This document shows positions 50,837 to 61,900 of a DNA stretch of 64,000 bases, one piece after another (position 1 is the stretch's first letter; each line of letters begins with the position of its first letter). The position numbers and the translations under genes are program-made. The notes under the pieces are model-generated. The model was given only the letters and a program-made list of their open reading frames with translations, was not told where the DNA came from and ran no database searches. The stretch is taken from the NCBI GenBank assembly GCA_905221605.1, contig CAJNDS010002272.1, positions 463,859-527,858 of the forward strand. The letters run 5' to 3'. Source of the DNA: Symbiodinium natans (lineage: Eukaryota; Sar; Dinophyceae; Suessiales; Symbiodiniaceae).

Positions 50837-51102
50837 GATTTGTGTTTGGCTTGTAGGCTTAGGGTTTTTTCGAATTTGTATTGCACGCGGCCTCCACGTC
50901 AGCAATGTAGGAAGTGCCGAAAGGTCGGGGCTAAACCCGCAACCCGAAACCCTGAGCTTCTTTGCTGCGGTTTAGGGCTTAGGGTTTAGGCCTTAGGCGT
51001 CAGGCCTTAGGCCTCAGGGCTTGGGGCTTGGGGCTTGGGGTTTAGGGTTTAGGGTTTAGGGTTTAGGGTTTAGGGTTTAGGGTGTTTCCGAACACGCGGC
51101 AG

Positions 51103-51163
51103 GTACGTCGCGCACAGCGCCGAGGTTAGCATCAGACAGCGGTTCAAGGCCAGGAGTTGGACT
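51103..51163 (+). CDS. Candidate exon
   Basis: YVAHSAEVSIRQRFKARSWT with acceptor CGCGGCAG and donor GTGAGTC; TTTAGGG arrays on both sides. Phase 0 at the 3' end. Confidence 0.5.
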
Positions 51164-51639
51164 GTGAGTCTCTGCGGGTTTAACTTATAGGGTTTAGGGT
51201 TAGGGTTTAGGGTGTAGGGTTAGGGTTAGGGTTTAGGGTTTAGGGTTTAGGGTTTAGGGTTTAGGGTTTAAGGGGGGCATATAACCCAAGGTTCCCTGAT
51301 ACTCCCTACTACTCCCCTAAGGCTCCCGAAGCTTCGCAACAGTTCCCCTAGGTACCTACCCCCCATGAACCTCCCCCCTCCCTCAAGAACTCTATACTAA
51401 TGTGGTAACCCTTGACCCTATTTTTTCGAGACCGGGACGCTGTGGGAGTGCACTTTTTTCCATTTATTGAAAGACATTTTAAAAACACTCTCGCAACGTA
51501 CCCGTATTGTATATAAACAAAATCACGAGACATGCATAACATGCAAGTACGCCAACACAAAGCAGCGATACAGTGTATGTCCTGACCTGAGTTACTGTCC
51601 CCGTTTTCTAAATAAATGGGCCAACTTCATTAGAAACAA

Positions 51640-52340
51640 CAATAGGAATCCTCGATTTAAATCCATAGGAACCCTATTTTAAATTAATCGGCGCCGTAAA
51701 GTCAATAGGAAGCCTCTGAATATGAATTGGAGGCCCCTCAAAATTAAGGAGAATCCTCGTAGAATTAATAAGAACCCTGTTAAACTGAAGAGGAACCCTA
51801 CTACAATTAACACGAACCAATCGGACCCCTATAAAAAATGTGAACCCCTAGAAAAATAATAAGAATCCTACGAAAATGAACATGAGCCTAAATCGATAGG
51901 AATCCCTTTAAAGTGAATGAGATCCTTATTAATATTAACGAATCCCATTAGCATGAATAAGAATCTGACAACAAAAGGATAGGAATCTTATTACATGAGT
52001 AGGGGCCTTTGTAAAGTAATTAGGAACCCTATGAAACTTTATTGGAATCCTATGAAAATAAATAGGAATCCTCTATTAAATTATTGGAACCGGAAAACAG
52101 GTAATAGGAAGGAAGCCTATTAAAATGAATAGGAACCCTTGACAAATCAAAAAGAACCGGGTTATAATTCACAGGAATCCTATTAGGACGAGAATGAATC
52201 TTACTAAAATGAATAGGAACCAATAGGCCTGAAAAAACAATAGGATCCTTTAACAAGAACTATACCTTTGCGAATCCCAGTAACATGAATAAGACCGCTG
52301 TTAAAATTGATAGGAACCGTATTAAATTGGTAGGAGCCTT
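51640..52340 (+). repeat. Degenerate AATAGGAACCCT repeat field
   Basis: About 20-25 spaced copies of a motif close to ATAGGAA(C/T)CCT followed by an A/T-rich spacer such as TTAAAATGA; unit roughly 30 bp, diverged. Confidence 0.6.
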
Positions 52341-52359
52341 AGGGCGTGATGTCTTAAAA

Positions 52360-52500
52360 TATGTTGCTAAGGTACAGTGCTTAGTATAGATATTAGGTTT
52401 TGCTTATTGGGGGATGATTGCTTGAAATATCCTAGCTAAGGTATAGTTTTCAGGATAGACGTCATGTCTTGCGTATTGGGCCGTGATTGACTATATGGAA
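52360..52500 (+). repeat. Tandem duplication, about 70 bp unit
   Basis: AATATGTTGCTAAGGTACAG...CTTATTGGGGGATGATTG is followed by AATATCCTAGCTAAGGTATA...CGTATTGGGCCGTGATTG. Confidence 0.6.
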
Positions 52501-52841
52501 GTTTTGGTACTCTCGAGATTTTGCTGGATTCGATTTTTTTTGGTAATGCGGTGTGCTTGATTGTCCATGTTAGCGCGTTTGTCACGTACAAAAGGGCACT
52601 CAGAAATAAACAACACACACACACAACACAAATAACAGAAACAACTGTACAAACAAAAAACGTACAAAAAGGAAATAACACCAAAGAACCTAAAGAAGGC
52701 CCAAAAAACACCCTTCAGAAGATACCGAAAAACCGTACAAAAGGAAATGATACAGAAACATCTCCAATAATACACAAAAATCCTCCAAAAACCAAAAAAC
52801 CAAAAAAACCAAAAAAAACAAAAAAAAGCAAAAAAAACAAT

Positions 52842-53032
52842 CCTGAGAGACTCTTCCCGGGGGTCCGGCTCCCCAAAAGAGTCCCTCAGGATTGGTTTTT
52901 TTGGTTTTTTTGGTTTTTTGGTTTTCTTACACAAGAACCCCCAAAAAACCAAAAACAACAAACAAAAAACAATCCCGAGAGACTCTTCCCAGGGGTCCGG
53001 CTCCCCAACAGAGTCCCTCAGGATTGTTTTCT
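52842..53032 (+). repeat. Two tandem GC hairpins with A/T arms
   Basis: Two near-identical palindromes (CTGAGAGACTCTTCCCGGGG ... CAAAAGAGTCCCTCAG and its copy at 52974), each embedded in A-rich/T-rich arms that extend the stem. Confidence 0.65.
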
Positions 53033-53495
53033 TTTTTTCTTGGTTCTTTTGTTTTTGGTTTTTGTGGGGATTTGTTGTGTGTGTTTTTTGTTTTTTTCAC
53101 GCGTTTCGTGTGTTTTTAGGTTGTTTTTAGGATTTGCATGTGTTTTTTGCGGGAAAAGTGCACTCCCACAGCGTCCCATTTTCATTTTTTTTTGGTCATG
53201 GGTTACTTTGTAGAGTCACCATACCAAAAAAAGGGGTGCCCGTTTTTTAACTATGGTTACTGGGTCATCAAGTTACCCTAAACCCTAAACCTTGGCCCCA
53301 ACCTTGCACCCCAAGCCCAAAACCCTCACAAATCACGGTCGGGTTCACTAGGTTGGGGAAGGTTCTGGGCTTCAAGGATTCAAAGGTTTCGGGTTTGGTG
53401 TCTGAGTTCTGCCACGGACCCTATAATCCCTAAACCCAATTATCGTCCCTATAAACCCCAAACCCTAAACAAGCCCCAAAAGCATGAGAAACCAG

Positions 53496-54046
53496 CCGCA
53501 TGCCCAGCCAAGTCTGAGTTCACCGACGTAGAATCATCCCGAGGCCCACCGTTCTGAGCGTTTAGGGTTTAGGGTTTAGGCTTCTGAGCGTTTAGGGTTT
53601 AGGGTTTAGGGTTTAGGGTTTAGGGTTTAGGGTTTAGGGTTTAGGCTTCTGAGGGTTTGGGGTTTAGGGCTTGCTGTGGTGTTCGGAGAAACTCTCTTCG
53701 CAGCTTCTGACCCCAAGCAAAGAGGCCAAGAGAGCTGTGGAGCTCACTCACGAGAGGACTGAGTCCATCTTGCCCCCTGGCATGCCACTTCTCGGGCGGT
53801 TGAGGGTTTAGGGTTTAGGGTTTTGGGTTTTGGTTTTGGGTTTTGGGTTTAGGGTTCAGGGTTTAAGGGCTTAGAGGTGCAGCTCCCTGTAGGGATGGCT
53901 CTCCCCCCCCCCCCCTTGATTTTTTCAGTGGGATTCATGCTGCAAGCTCAGATGCTGATGTTAAGGTAGCAAGGACGCGGACTTCTGTTTCTTCTTGAAC
54001 GTAGTTGCGGCAATCTGAACCCCTTCCTTCCAACCCTGAACCCTAG
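53496..54046 (+). CDS. Unrecognised exons, two possible gene ends
   Basis: 53496-53557 reads CPAKSEFTDVESSRGPPF and stops at TGA, immediately before GTTTAGGG. 53704-53798 (LLTPSKEAKRAVELTHERTE, acceptor TTCGCAG, donor GTTGAGG) joins in phase to 53929-53965 (GIHAASSDADVK, acceptor ATTTTTTCAG, donor GTAGCAA) and to 54005-54046 (LRQSEPLPSNPEP, TAG). The middle exon has the best acceptor/donor pair in the region. Charged, probably helical; no family recognised. Confidence 0.55.
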
Positions 54047-54195
54047 AAGCCTTAGATTTTCCCTGGGGCGGGTATGTTGATGTTCACCTTTCTGGTGTAG
54101 CACCTCGGAACCCACAACGAGATTTAGGGTTTAGGGTTTAGGGTTTAGGGTTTAGGGTTTAGGGTTTAGGGTTTGGGGACCATACCTCCAGTAAG

Positions 54196-54659
54196 ATGGG
54201 AAGCCACCCGTCAAAACCTTCGGACCCTGAACCGTGCAACGCTTCCTGCCTATGCGTTGAACATCAACCCCCGCAACTGGACCTTTTAAACTTAACCATC
54301 AGGGTTCAGAGTTTAGGGTTTAGGCTTTGGGGATAAACCGTCTTTTGGCAGTGATCCCACACTCCGAACTTATACCACCTGCAACTGCAACAAGGAACAC
54401 CTTGATGCCCATCATGGTCGTTGAGGCAAGGGTTTAGGGTTTAGGGTTTAGGGTTTAGGGTTTAGGGTTTAGGGTTTAGGGTTTAGGGTTTAGGGTTTAG
54501 GGTTTAGGGTTTAGGGTTTAGGGTTTAGGGTTTAGGGTTCCCGTGGGGGCATAGGGCCGCCCGACGATTTTTTCCGCCGAAGGGCGCCCTGCCTTTTCAA
54601 AGAGCGGGATAGCAAGCTCGAAAGCAATGTGCGCCCCGCAAGTGCATGGGATCATGTAG
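54196..54659 (+). CDS. Short unrecognised gene with possible N-myristoylation signal
   Basis: ATG at 54196 opens MGSHPSKPSDPEPCNASC and remains open to about 54303, ending at a GTTCAGG donor. Exon 54352-54431 (IPHSELIPPATATRNTLMP) ends at GTTTAGGG, followed after a 110-bp array by 54555-54659 (GRPTIFSAEGRPAFSKSG, TAG). The last two exons join in phase; the first junction does not with the boundaries given. Gly at position 2 and Ser at position 6 fit an N-myristoylation consensus, with nearby cysteines that could be palmitoylated; this is inference from a short motif. Confidence 0.5.
54428..54538 (+). repeat. TTTAGGG array at an exon donor
   Basis: About 15 pure copies starting at the end of the exon 54352-54431. 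Confidence 0.95.
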
Positions 54660-55048
54660 GAGACCTACTTCCTAGGTGGGACTTCGCTACAACTTTATCA
54701 CTTTATAAGTTTAGGGTTCCTCTAATTTCATATTAAGGGAGCTAAACGTTAAACTTTTATTTGGGGGGTTAAACAGCAACCAAGCTTCCTTAATGTAAAA
54801 AGCCTTTGAACAGTCGTGGGGGATATTGGAAATCCGTTTTTCCTGCAGTCTCTACCCAAGAAAACGAGTCAGTTAGATCAGCCCGGCACTGTAAAAGAGA
54901 CCCCCTGAAACCCCAAAGATCCAGACGCGGCTGAAAACAGGGGACCGGTCCTGCGAAGGGATTTTTTTATGTTGGTCTCCATGAGCACCAGGCCTAAACC
55001 CTGATTTTCGGTCTTCGGCTTCCCTCTCCTTGGCTTTGGAAGGTACAG

Positions 55049-55262
55049 CAGCCCTAAAAGCCCTTCAAAAATTGAATCTGGAGACTGAAACTCCCGAAAG
55101 TTCCCGGGGCGCTGCCAGGACCTGCGCGACGCAGGTTTCAACCAGGCAGGGTGCCTGGGATGCTCGGATGATGAGAAGAGGGGGGTTTTGGGGTGGGGGA
55201 GGGAGTCTGTTTCGGAGACCTTGTGCGTGGCTGAGCTTGGTCCTAGCAGTGCTTCTGACTGA
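55049..55262 (+). CDS. Unrecognised gene, three terminal exons
   Basis: Exons 55049-55134 (ALKALQKLNLETETPESSRG), 55146-55184 (AGCLGCSDDEKRG) and 55206-55262 (SVSETLCVAELGPSSASD, TGA) join in phase 0. The introns implied (11 and 21 nt) are too short to be ordinary. Alternatively the first exon ends elsewhere, or the region is one exon: the frame of the first exon stays open to 55285 and would end in a hydrophobic tail (WLSLVLAVLLTES). The uninterrupted reading is the simpler model and is a single-pass membrane tail. Confidence 0.5.
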
Positions 55263-55402
55263 AAGCCAGCACATCAACCAGAGTTAAGCATGTCAGAAGC
55301 CCTAACTAAAGAAGCCTCGCGCTGTGATTCGGCGTGTTATACCCAGAACCCTAAACCCTGAACCCTAAACCCTAAACTCTAAACCCTAAACCCTAAACCC
55401 TA

Positions 55403-55435
55403 AACCAGCAATCCAGCAATCCAGCAATCCAGCCA
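55403..55435 (+). repeat. 8-bp tandem repeat CCAGCAAT
   Basis: Four copies immediately upstream of the exon at 55437; each contains a CAG that could act as an acceptor. Confidence 0.7.
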
Positions 55436-55436
55436 G

Positions 55437-55715
55437 GGCTTCCCGTCACACCTGTACCGGAAAGCCACCATCGCCCAGTCTGCCAGGGCCCAAGATCAGA
55501 AATTGACCCTCCACCCCAGCACTGCAACCCTAACCCCTAAACCCTAAACCTGTAGCAAAACCCTGGAGCCCTATACCCTGGAGACCTAAACCCTTTACCC
55601 CAAACTCTGTGGCATTTGGAGCCCTAAACCCTCCGGGTGAGAAATGCAGAGCAGCCGAGGCTCTGAAAGAGTTTTAACTGGAACCTGGATTCTGAAAGAG
55701 CAGAGCCGCCGTGAG
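55437..55715 (+). CDS. Two candidate internal exons upstream of the cyclase
   Basis: 55437 to about 55520 reads GFPSHLYRKATIAQSARAQD after a short CCAGCAAT tandem repeat. 55650-55715 reads SSRGSERVLTGTWILKEQS and ends exactly at GTTTAGGG in phase 0, as does the start of the first cyclase exon at 55915. They could be the N-terminal part of the cyclase gene, but they lack the beta-strand that should precede DLCGFT. Confidence 0.45.
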
Positions 55716-55914
55716 GTTTAGGGTTTAGGGTTTACATAATGTAATCAACCTCAACACCCCACAGACCCCATCAAACCCATCAAACCCCGGTCAAACCGTC
55801 CAAAACCCCATCAAAACCCAGTCAAACCCCAATCAAACCCTTTAAACCCCATAAGACTTTATGAAGCCCTATAAACCGTAAACCCCAAACCCGATAGAGC
55901 CCTTTCTTAAGCAG

Positions 55915-58900
55915 GACCTCTGCGGTTTCACGAAGTTGGCGAGCACGCGCAACCCCGAGGAGGCCCGAAGTCCGTGGTGGGTTTTTCTAGGTTTTAGGGT
56001 TTAGGGTTTTGGATTTACATAGGGTTTGGGGTTTAGGGTTTAGGGTTAAGGCTTTGTTTATTATATTATTTTTCGGGAGGCGGGGGAGGTTTAGGGTTTC
56101 GGGGTTTAGTTTGGCTTGAGAGTTCAGGGTAAAGGGGAGAAGCAACTGGCGGGTCCATAGTCATTTAGGGTTGTTTCTGCGTGATGGCTTAGTAGCTGAG
56201 TGAGCACACTCTACACTTTTTGGGATACTATAATCTCTACAAAGCCAAAAGTGTACACTTTTTTGGGGCCTTATGAACTCAGCAACTAAGATGGTGTTTG
56301 CAGGAATATAAGACTTTATTCTACTCTGTAACGCGGACTATGCTCTGTCACATGGCCAGGGGCCCTAACGCCGACTCGTTCAGGGTTTGGGGCTCTGGGG
56401 GGCCGTGCGGCGGTAAGGTTCCGAATTCAGGGAGGCATCGAGGGTGCTCAGGGCTTAGGTTTCAGTGGCACCAGGATTTTACATCCTCAAACCTACAACC
56501 TAAACCCTAAACCATGAGCACTGAAGCCCCGTAGGCCCGAACACACAGGCTTTAGTGTTTAGGGTGTATGGGGGTTGTAGGGTTTAGGGATGTTTGAGGT
56601 TTATAGGGTTTGGGGTTTTGGGACGCTTTGTGGGCAAGGTCGTCAGCTTCATCGGCGAGCTGTTTGGGTGCCGCGCGGTTGTGTCCATCACCTGCCTGGG
56701 CTGCCCCCTAAACCCTAAACCCCAAACCCTAAACCCTAAACCCCAAACCCTAAACCCTAGACCCTAAACCCTAAACCCTGTACCTTGTAAACCCTGAACC
56801 CGAATTAACCTCTCCGGGTCCATGTCATGTCAGGCCTTTCTCCTGGCTGCAGGATGTTGTATAACACGGGGAATAGGGATGGGTTTAAGGCAGAGGAGTT
56901 GTGGGAATGATGCAACTAGCCTGTGGAGCACCACGCCCTCTGAACCATCATGCAGCTTCTTCCAACATTCTCCGCCTGTCTTGTGTAGGGTTTCCTGTGG
57001 CCAGAAGCTCTTAGGGGTGAACTTGGTACCTCCACAACGAGATCGGGACCTTGACGTGGGCGGGTTGGGGGTTTTTGGGCCTTGGGATCTCTGCTACTTC
57101 TACAGCCATTTATCTGTGGCGATGTCCAACTAAACGGACCAGAAGTTCTGGGTCCTGGTCGGGTAGGGTTTGGGACATTTTGATTTGAGCTGAAAGGTGG
57201 GTGAAGACCATAAACCTTTAGCCATCAGCCCCGAAACCCTAATCTTTTGAGTTAGGATGTAAAGCTCCCAACCCAGACCCCTAACTTTGCATCGGGTGCC
57301 CTAAACCCTAAACCCAAAGCCCTAAGGCTTTATAGTGCTTTCGGGGCTTTAGGGTTTAGGGTTTAGGGTTAGCCCAAAGGTTTCGGGGACATTGGGGTCG
57401 AAGCCTTCAAGAGTTTAGGGTTTAGGGTTTAGGGCTTTCCCCGCTCACTTTGAACCCCAAATCTGCGGCAGACTCTTCGATGAGCTGACGGACAAGTACG
57501 AGGTGTACAAGGCGTGTTTAGGGCTTCAGGGCTTTACGGCCTTAGGGTTTAGGGTGTTACGGCTGTACGGTTGTGGGGGTTCTGGGATTTTTGGGCTTTA
57601 CGGTTTCGGGTTTGACGAGGGCCACGGAAACTATTTTTTTCCACACCCCAGGCCCCTGAAAACTTAGCTTAGAGCCTCCTGAGCACACAACACGAACACG
57701 TGTGTGTTCCGGCCCTTAGCGCTAGAACCCCCAAAAACTCCCCAACGCTGTGGGCGCTGAGAACAGAGGTCGAAACAGTCGGCGACGCATACATCGCCGG
57801 ACAGGACGCCTTTGGGAGGGTGTTTTTTTTTGTGGCTTTCCGGGTCGTTGTTCAGATTTAGGCTTTAGGCACTTTTTTGTTAAGGAAGGTGGTTTTTTTT
57901 TTGGCAGGGTCCTTATTTAGATTTAGGCTTTGGGGCCTTTTTTTGTCGGGGGCCTTGTGGGGCTTTCGGGTTTTAGGGTTTCGGGTTTTGCGGTCTTTTG
58001 GGCCGAGAGTGTCTTCCCATTGTAGGTTCAAATCACTGGGCTCCATGCAGGTAACCCCTAAGCCCTAAGCCCTAAGCCCTAAGCCCTAAGCCCTAAACCC
58101 TAAACCCTAAACCCTAACCTCCAGGCAGAAGTGCCGCTGACCTTCAAGAACTCGCCCATGAATGTGGTGCCTTTGCTGACTTTAATATAATAAAAGGGTG
58201 ACAGCGCAGTCAGAGGGGTTGAGGGTTTGAAGGGTCGAAATGGGCAACTTCTTCGAATGCGAAAGCCGCCGCAATCCCCCATGCTGGCGACTCACAGGTC
58301 CAAGCCCTGAATCACGACACCCAAAACCCCCCAAGAAACCCAACCCTATGTAAGCCCTAAACCCGGGATCCCCCGAAAAGCACAGGCTAACGTGGGACTC
58401 GGGTTTTCTCCAACCCTGAGACCCGAACATGTATTTCTCCACCGTGCGGGAAACTCCACCGCCGCCGCCAAGGTGCGATTCGGACTCGACATGGCTGCAG
58501 CCCCAGATTGCACGACCTGTTAGACGGTGTACACCGGGACAAGACCAAGTCTAGGCTCCCAGAAGCCCTCCGAGCCCTTAGGGTTCAGGGTTTGGGGTTT
58601 GGGGTTTAGGGTTTAGGGTTTATGGTACCTTGTAAGCCCCCATGTTGTCCTTAAGTTGCTTCGGGATTGGCTGGTGTACGGCGCCGTGAGACTTGGAGCC
58701 TTAACTCTTTGAGACCCCTTAAACTTACTTAAACCTCCGTAAGCCGCCTTGAACCCCCAACCCCCCCCCCCCCGCCAAACCTAATCCTATGCCCTGCAAG
58801 CCTCCCTAATCTGCCCATCCCCCCCACAGCGAGGGCAACGGAGATTCAAGGATCGTATAGTAAGCTTCGGGATGGTACAAGAGTTTCTAAGTGTCAGGTG

Positions 58901-61900
58901 CACTTCATAGGGAACATGGGGTTTCTATGGTTTGGGGTTCTGATGCATGCTCAGGTGGTTGAGACACACAAGTGGTCCCGGCGAAAGAACGAGCAAGTGA
59001 GGCGCCCCCGACCCATATGCTGTCTCTGGCTCTCTGTCTCTCTGTCTCCGTTCCTGCAGAAGGGACTAAACTTTATCCTTAAAGCCAATCACTGCCAAAT
59101 TCTTCAACCCAGACCACTTACTGCCAAGAAGTTTTGGTTTGAGTAGGAAACCCAAGGTGGGACAGGGCCCAAGCCTGAACAAGAGTCGTATCTCTCCTGG
59201 CTTGGCGTCTGCGTGCGAGGTGATCAAGCTGAAGCATCCTAAGCCTTGTCATGCCTTACCATCTGAGAGTAGAGGAAGGAATGTGGAAGCCGACTTTAGC
59301 AAATTTAGGCATGTAGGGTGCTGTTGTGGTTGGGTTGTTGCAGTGGGGGAGGGGTCCGTGCGCTCTGTCGCTTCTCGGACACGCTTGGGGTTCAGCTTTA
59401 AGGGGTTTAGGGTCAACCGCTGCTGTAGGCTGAGACCAGCATCCTGGGCCTTTCAATCCTAGACCCAAAACGGTTTAGGGTTTAGGGTTTAGGGTTTAGG
59501 GTTTAGGGTTTAGGGTTTAGGGTTTAGGGTTTAGGGTTTAGGGTTTAGGGTTTAGGGTTCCGGCTCATCCCCGAACCCCTCTCAAAGATAAGTCCTAGTC
59601 TAGCAACTTAACTGAGTTCCTTGGCAAGAACCCAGCAAAGCAGGCAGCATGACAGAAAGGTAGCTCTAAACTCACCTTCTGGCCCTGCGCCCTAGCTTCG
59701 ATCTCCTACCCTAAACCCTAAACCCTAAACCCTAAACCCTAAACCCTAAACCCTAAACCTCGCAGCTGCCGGGTCGGTGTCCACAGCGGCGAGTGCATCG
59801 GCGGCATCGTGGGCACAGAGATGCAAAGGTCTGTGCCCCAAAGATCTCCCGGACACCTTCTTCGACTTGAGGATGTTTAGGGTTTAGGGTTTAGGGTTTA
59901 GGATTTAGGGTTTAGGGTTTAGGGTTTAGGGTTTAGGGTTTAGGGTTTAGGGTTCAGGTTGGGACTTTGTGTTGTTTCGGGCTCAGGGTCCAGGGTGTAG
60001 GAGTTCCAGGACGTAGAGCGCTCCGGGTAGCGGTTTAGGGTTTAGGGTTTATGGTCTAGGGGGTTTAGGTTTAAGGCATCCAAGGGCTTGGGGTCTTCAA
60101 CCCCAAGCCATGCCACATTTAAACCACAGACGCGTTGCAAATGCCAAACAAGGGTTTAGGGATGTTTAGGGTTTAGGGTTTCGGGTTTAGGGTCAATAGC
60201 CGTGACGAGGGTCAACCCCTAAGCCCTACAATCGCGACGGACCTGGTCATGGTATGTCCAGGGCAGGTTCAGTCCGGATTTCCCCACGCTCTGTTGGCTT
60301 CAGGATCTAAGGTCTTTCGGGTAAGGGCTTAGGCTTAAGGACCGCAACTAGACCCTGACCCCCCCCCCCTCCGCCACCGCCCCACCCAGCCCAAAACTTC
60401 GTCCTCGATGCATGTCAGAAGGAGCGGGTCCCTTAAAAGCCTTAAAATCCGAAACCCTGAAGCCTAACCCTAAACCCTAAAAACCCTCATCAGAAGAAAC
60501 CCTAAACCCCAAACCCTAAACCCCAAAAACCCTTCATCAGAAATCCCGAGGCTCACATCTGCCTCGAGTCTCTCTCCTTCCCGAAGCCGAATGCCCCAAG
60601 GCTGTAAAAAACCCTGACACCTCTCATTTTCTGCACAAAAACCCTAAACCCTAAACCCTAAACCCTAATCTAAACCCTAAACCCTAAACCCTCAACGGCT
60701 TTCCTGAGATACCATCTCTTCGGAAAGCTGATGACCGAGGTCGAGGCCAACCCAGGTCTCTTCTGGGTTTGGGAATTAGGGTTTAGAGGGCTTAGGGGCC
60801 AGAAAGGGATAGAGGGTTTAGGGTTTAGGGCTAGGGTTTAGGGTTTCGGGTTTCAGGATTCAGTATTCAAGGTTTTTCCGGGTTTGGGGTGACTACCATC
60901 CTTGGTGATATAGAAGCAGCTACTGTTCCTTACGTCTTCCTCTCTGGGCTAGCCTGCTGCGGCATCGGGGCTTTGCAGATGAAAGCTGGCTGTTTAGGGT
61001 GTTAGGGTGTTAGGGTGTTGGGGCTTAGGGTTTAGGGTTTAGGGTTTAGGGTTTAGGGTTTAGGGTTTAGGGCTTAGGGTTTAGGGTTTGATGCTCCAAT
61101 CGCGGCGCCACTGAACTCAAGGTTTACGGTTCAGGGTTTAGGGTGTTTGGGGAAACTCTCGGGCATTCGCGTTTTGCGTCGCCTTGGCGAAGGGTTTGGG
61201 GTTTTGGGGGGTCCCTAAACCGTTCCTGAACCCGAAGCCCCAAACCCTGTGCCATAAACTTGAAACAACTTTCTCGGAAAACCTGCCGCAGGTTCTGGAA
61301 TCCACGGCGCCTGAGGGCAAAGTGCAAGTCTCCCAGGCTGTCCGATGGAGGGTGGGGGGGGGGGGAAGGTGAGGATTTGGAGCTTTTGGGGGGGTTTCAG
61401 CAGATGAGGGCTCTTCTTCCCCAAGCCAGTTGGTGGTCGACGGTCCAAACCTCCTGGAGGAGAACCCTGTTTCACCCTGATGGGCGTATGGCCCTCTGCC
61501 ACAAAGTCTGAGCTGCGTTTTTTTTAGGCGCTCGAGCATAGGTACTTTGCAGCGGACATTATTATTGTCCGCAGAAGGGGTGAAGAGGTGAACAAGATTC
61601 CGCGGAAGGTCGCGGAAGGGTCCGCGGAAGGCGTGGTGTCCGCGGAAGGCTCGCGGAAGGGCGGTGTGCTTGAAACTTAGATATAGTGGATGCCCAACAT
61701 GCCCGGCAACCGTTTCGGAGAGCGGATCTGCGCGGAAGGCCCGCGGAAGGGTTGCGGAAGCTCCGCGGAAGGCGACGGATCGTTTTGGAGGCCTAGAGTC
61801 CATGCCTCATCCTCATATACACATTATACACTCATTTCTGTTTCGGGCCGGGTGCGAAGGTGGAATCGCGTTTTTCCGCGGAAGGCTCGCGGAAGGAACG

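Larger units (their letters stand above)
51434..53177. mobile_element. 1.74-kb element with perfect 24-bp terminal inverted repeats
   Basis: Bases 51434-51457 (GGGACGCTGTGGGAGTGCAC + TTTT) are exactly the reverse complement of 53154-53177. No target-site duplication is obvious. The body is AT-rich and free of telomere-like arrays, unlike everything around it: degenerate AATAGGAACCCT repeats (about 51640-52340), a tandem pair (52360-52500) and two hairpins (52842-52900, 52974-53032). No transposase frame is seen, so it is likely non-autonomous. Confidence 0.7.

Noticed and set aside
61138-61803. 221-codon antisense frame
   Set aside because: Open because the CGCGGAAGG repeat lacks stops; it runs opposite to a cyclase exon with clear homology.
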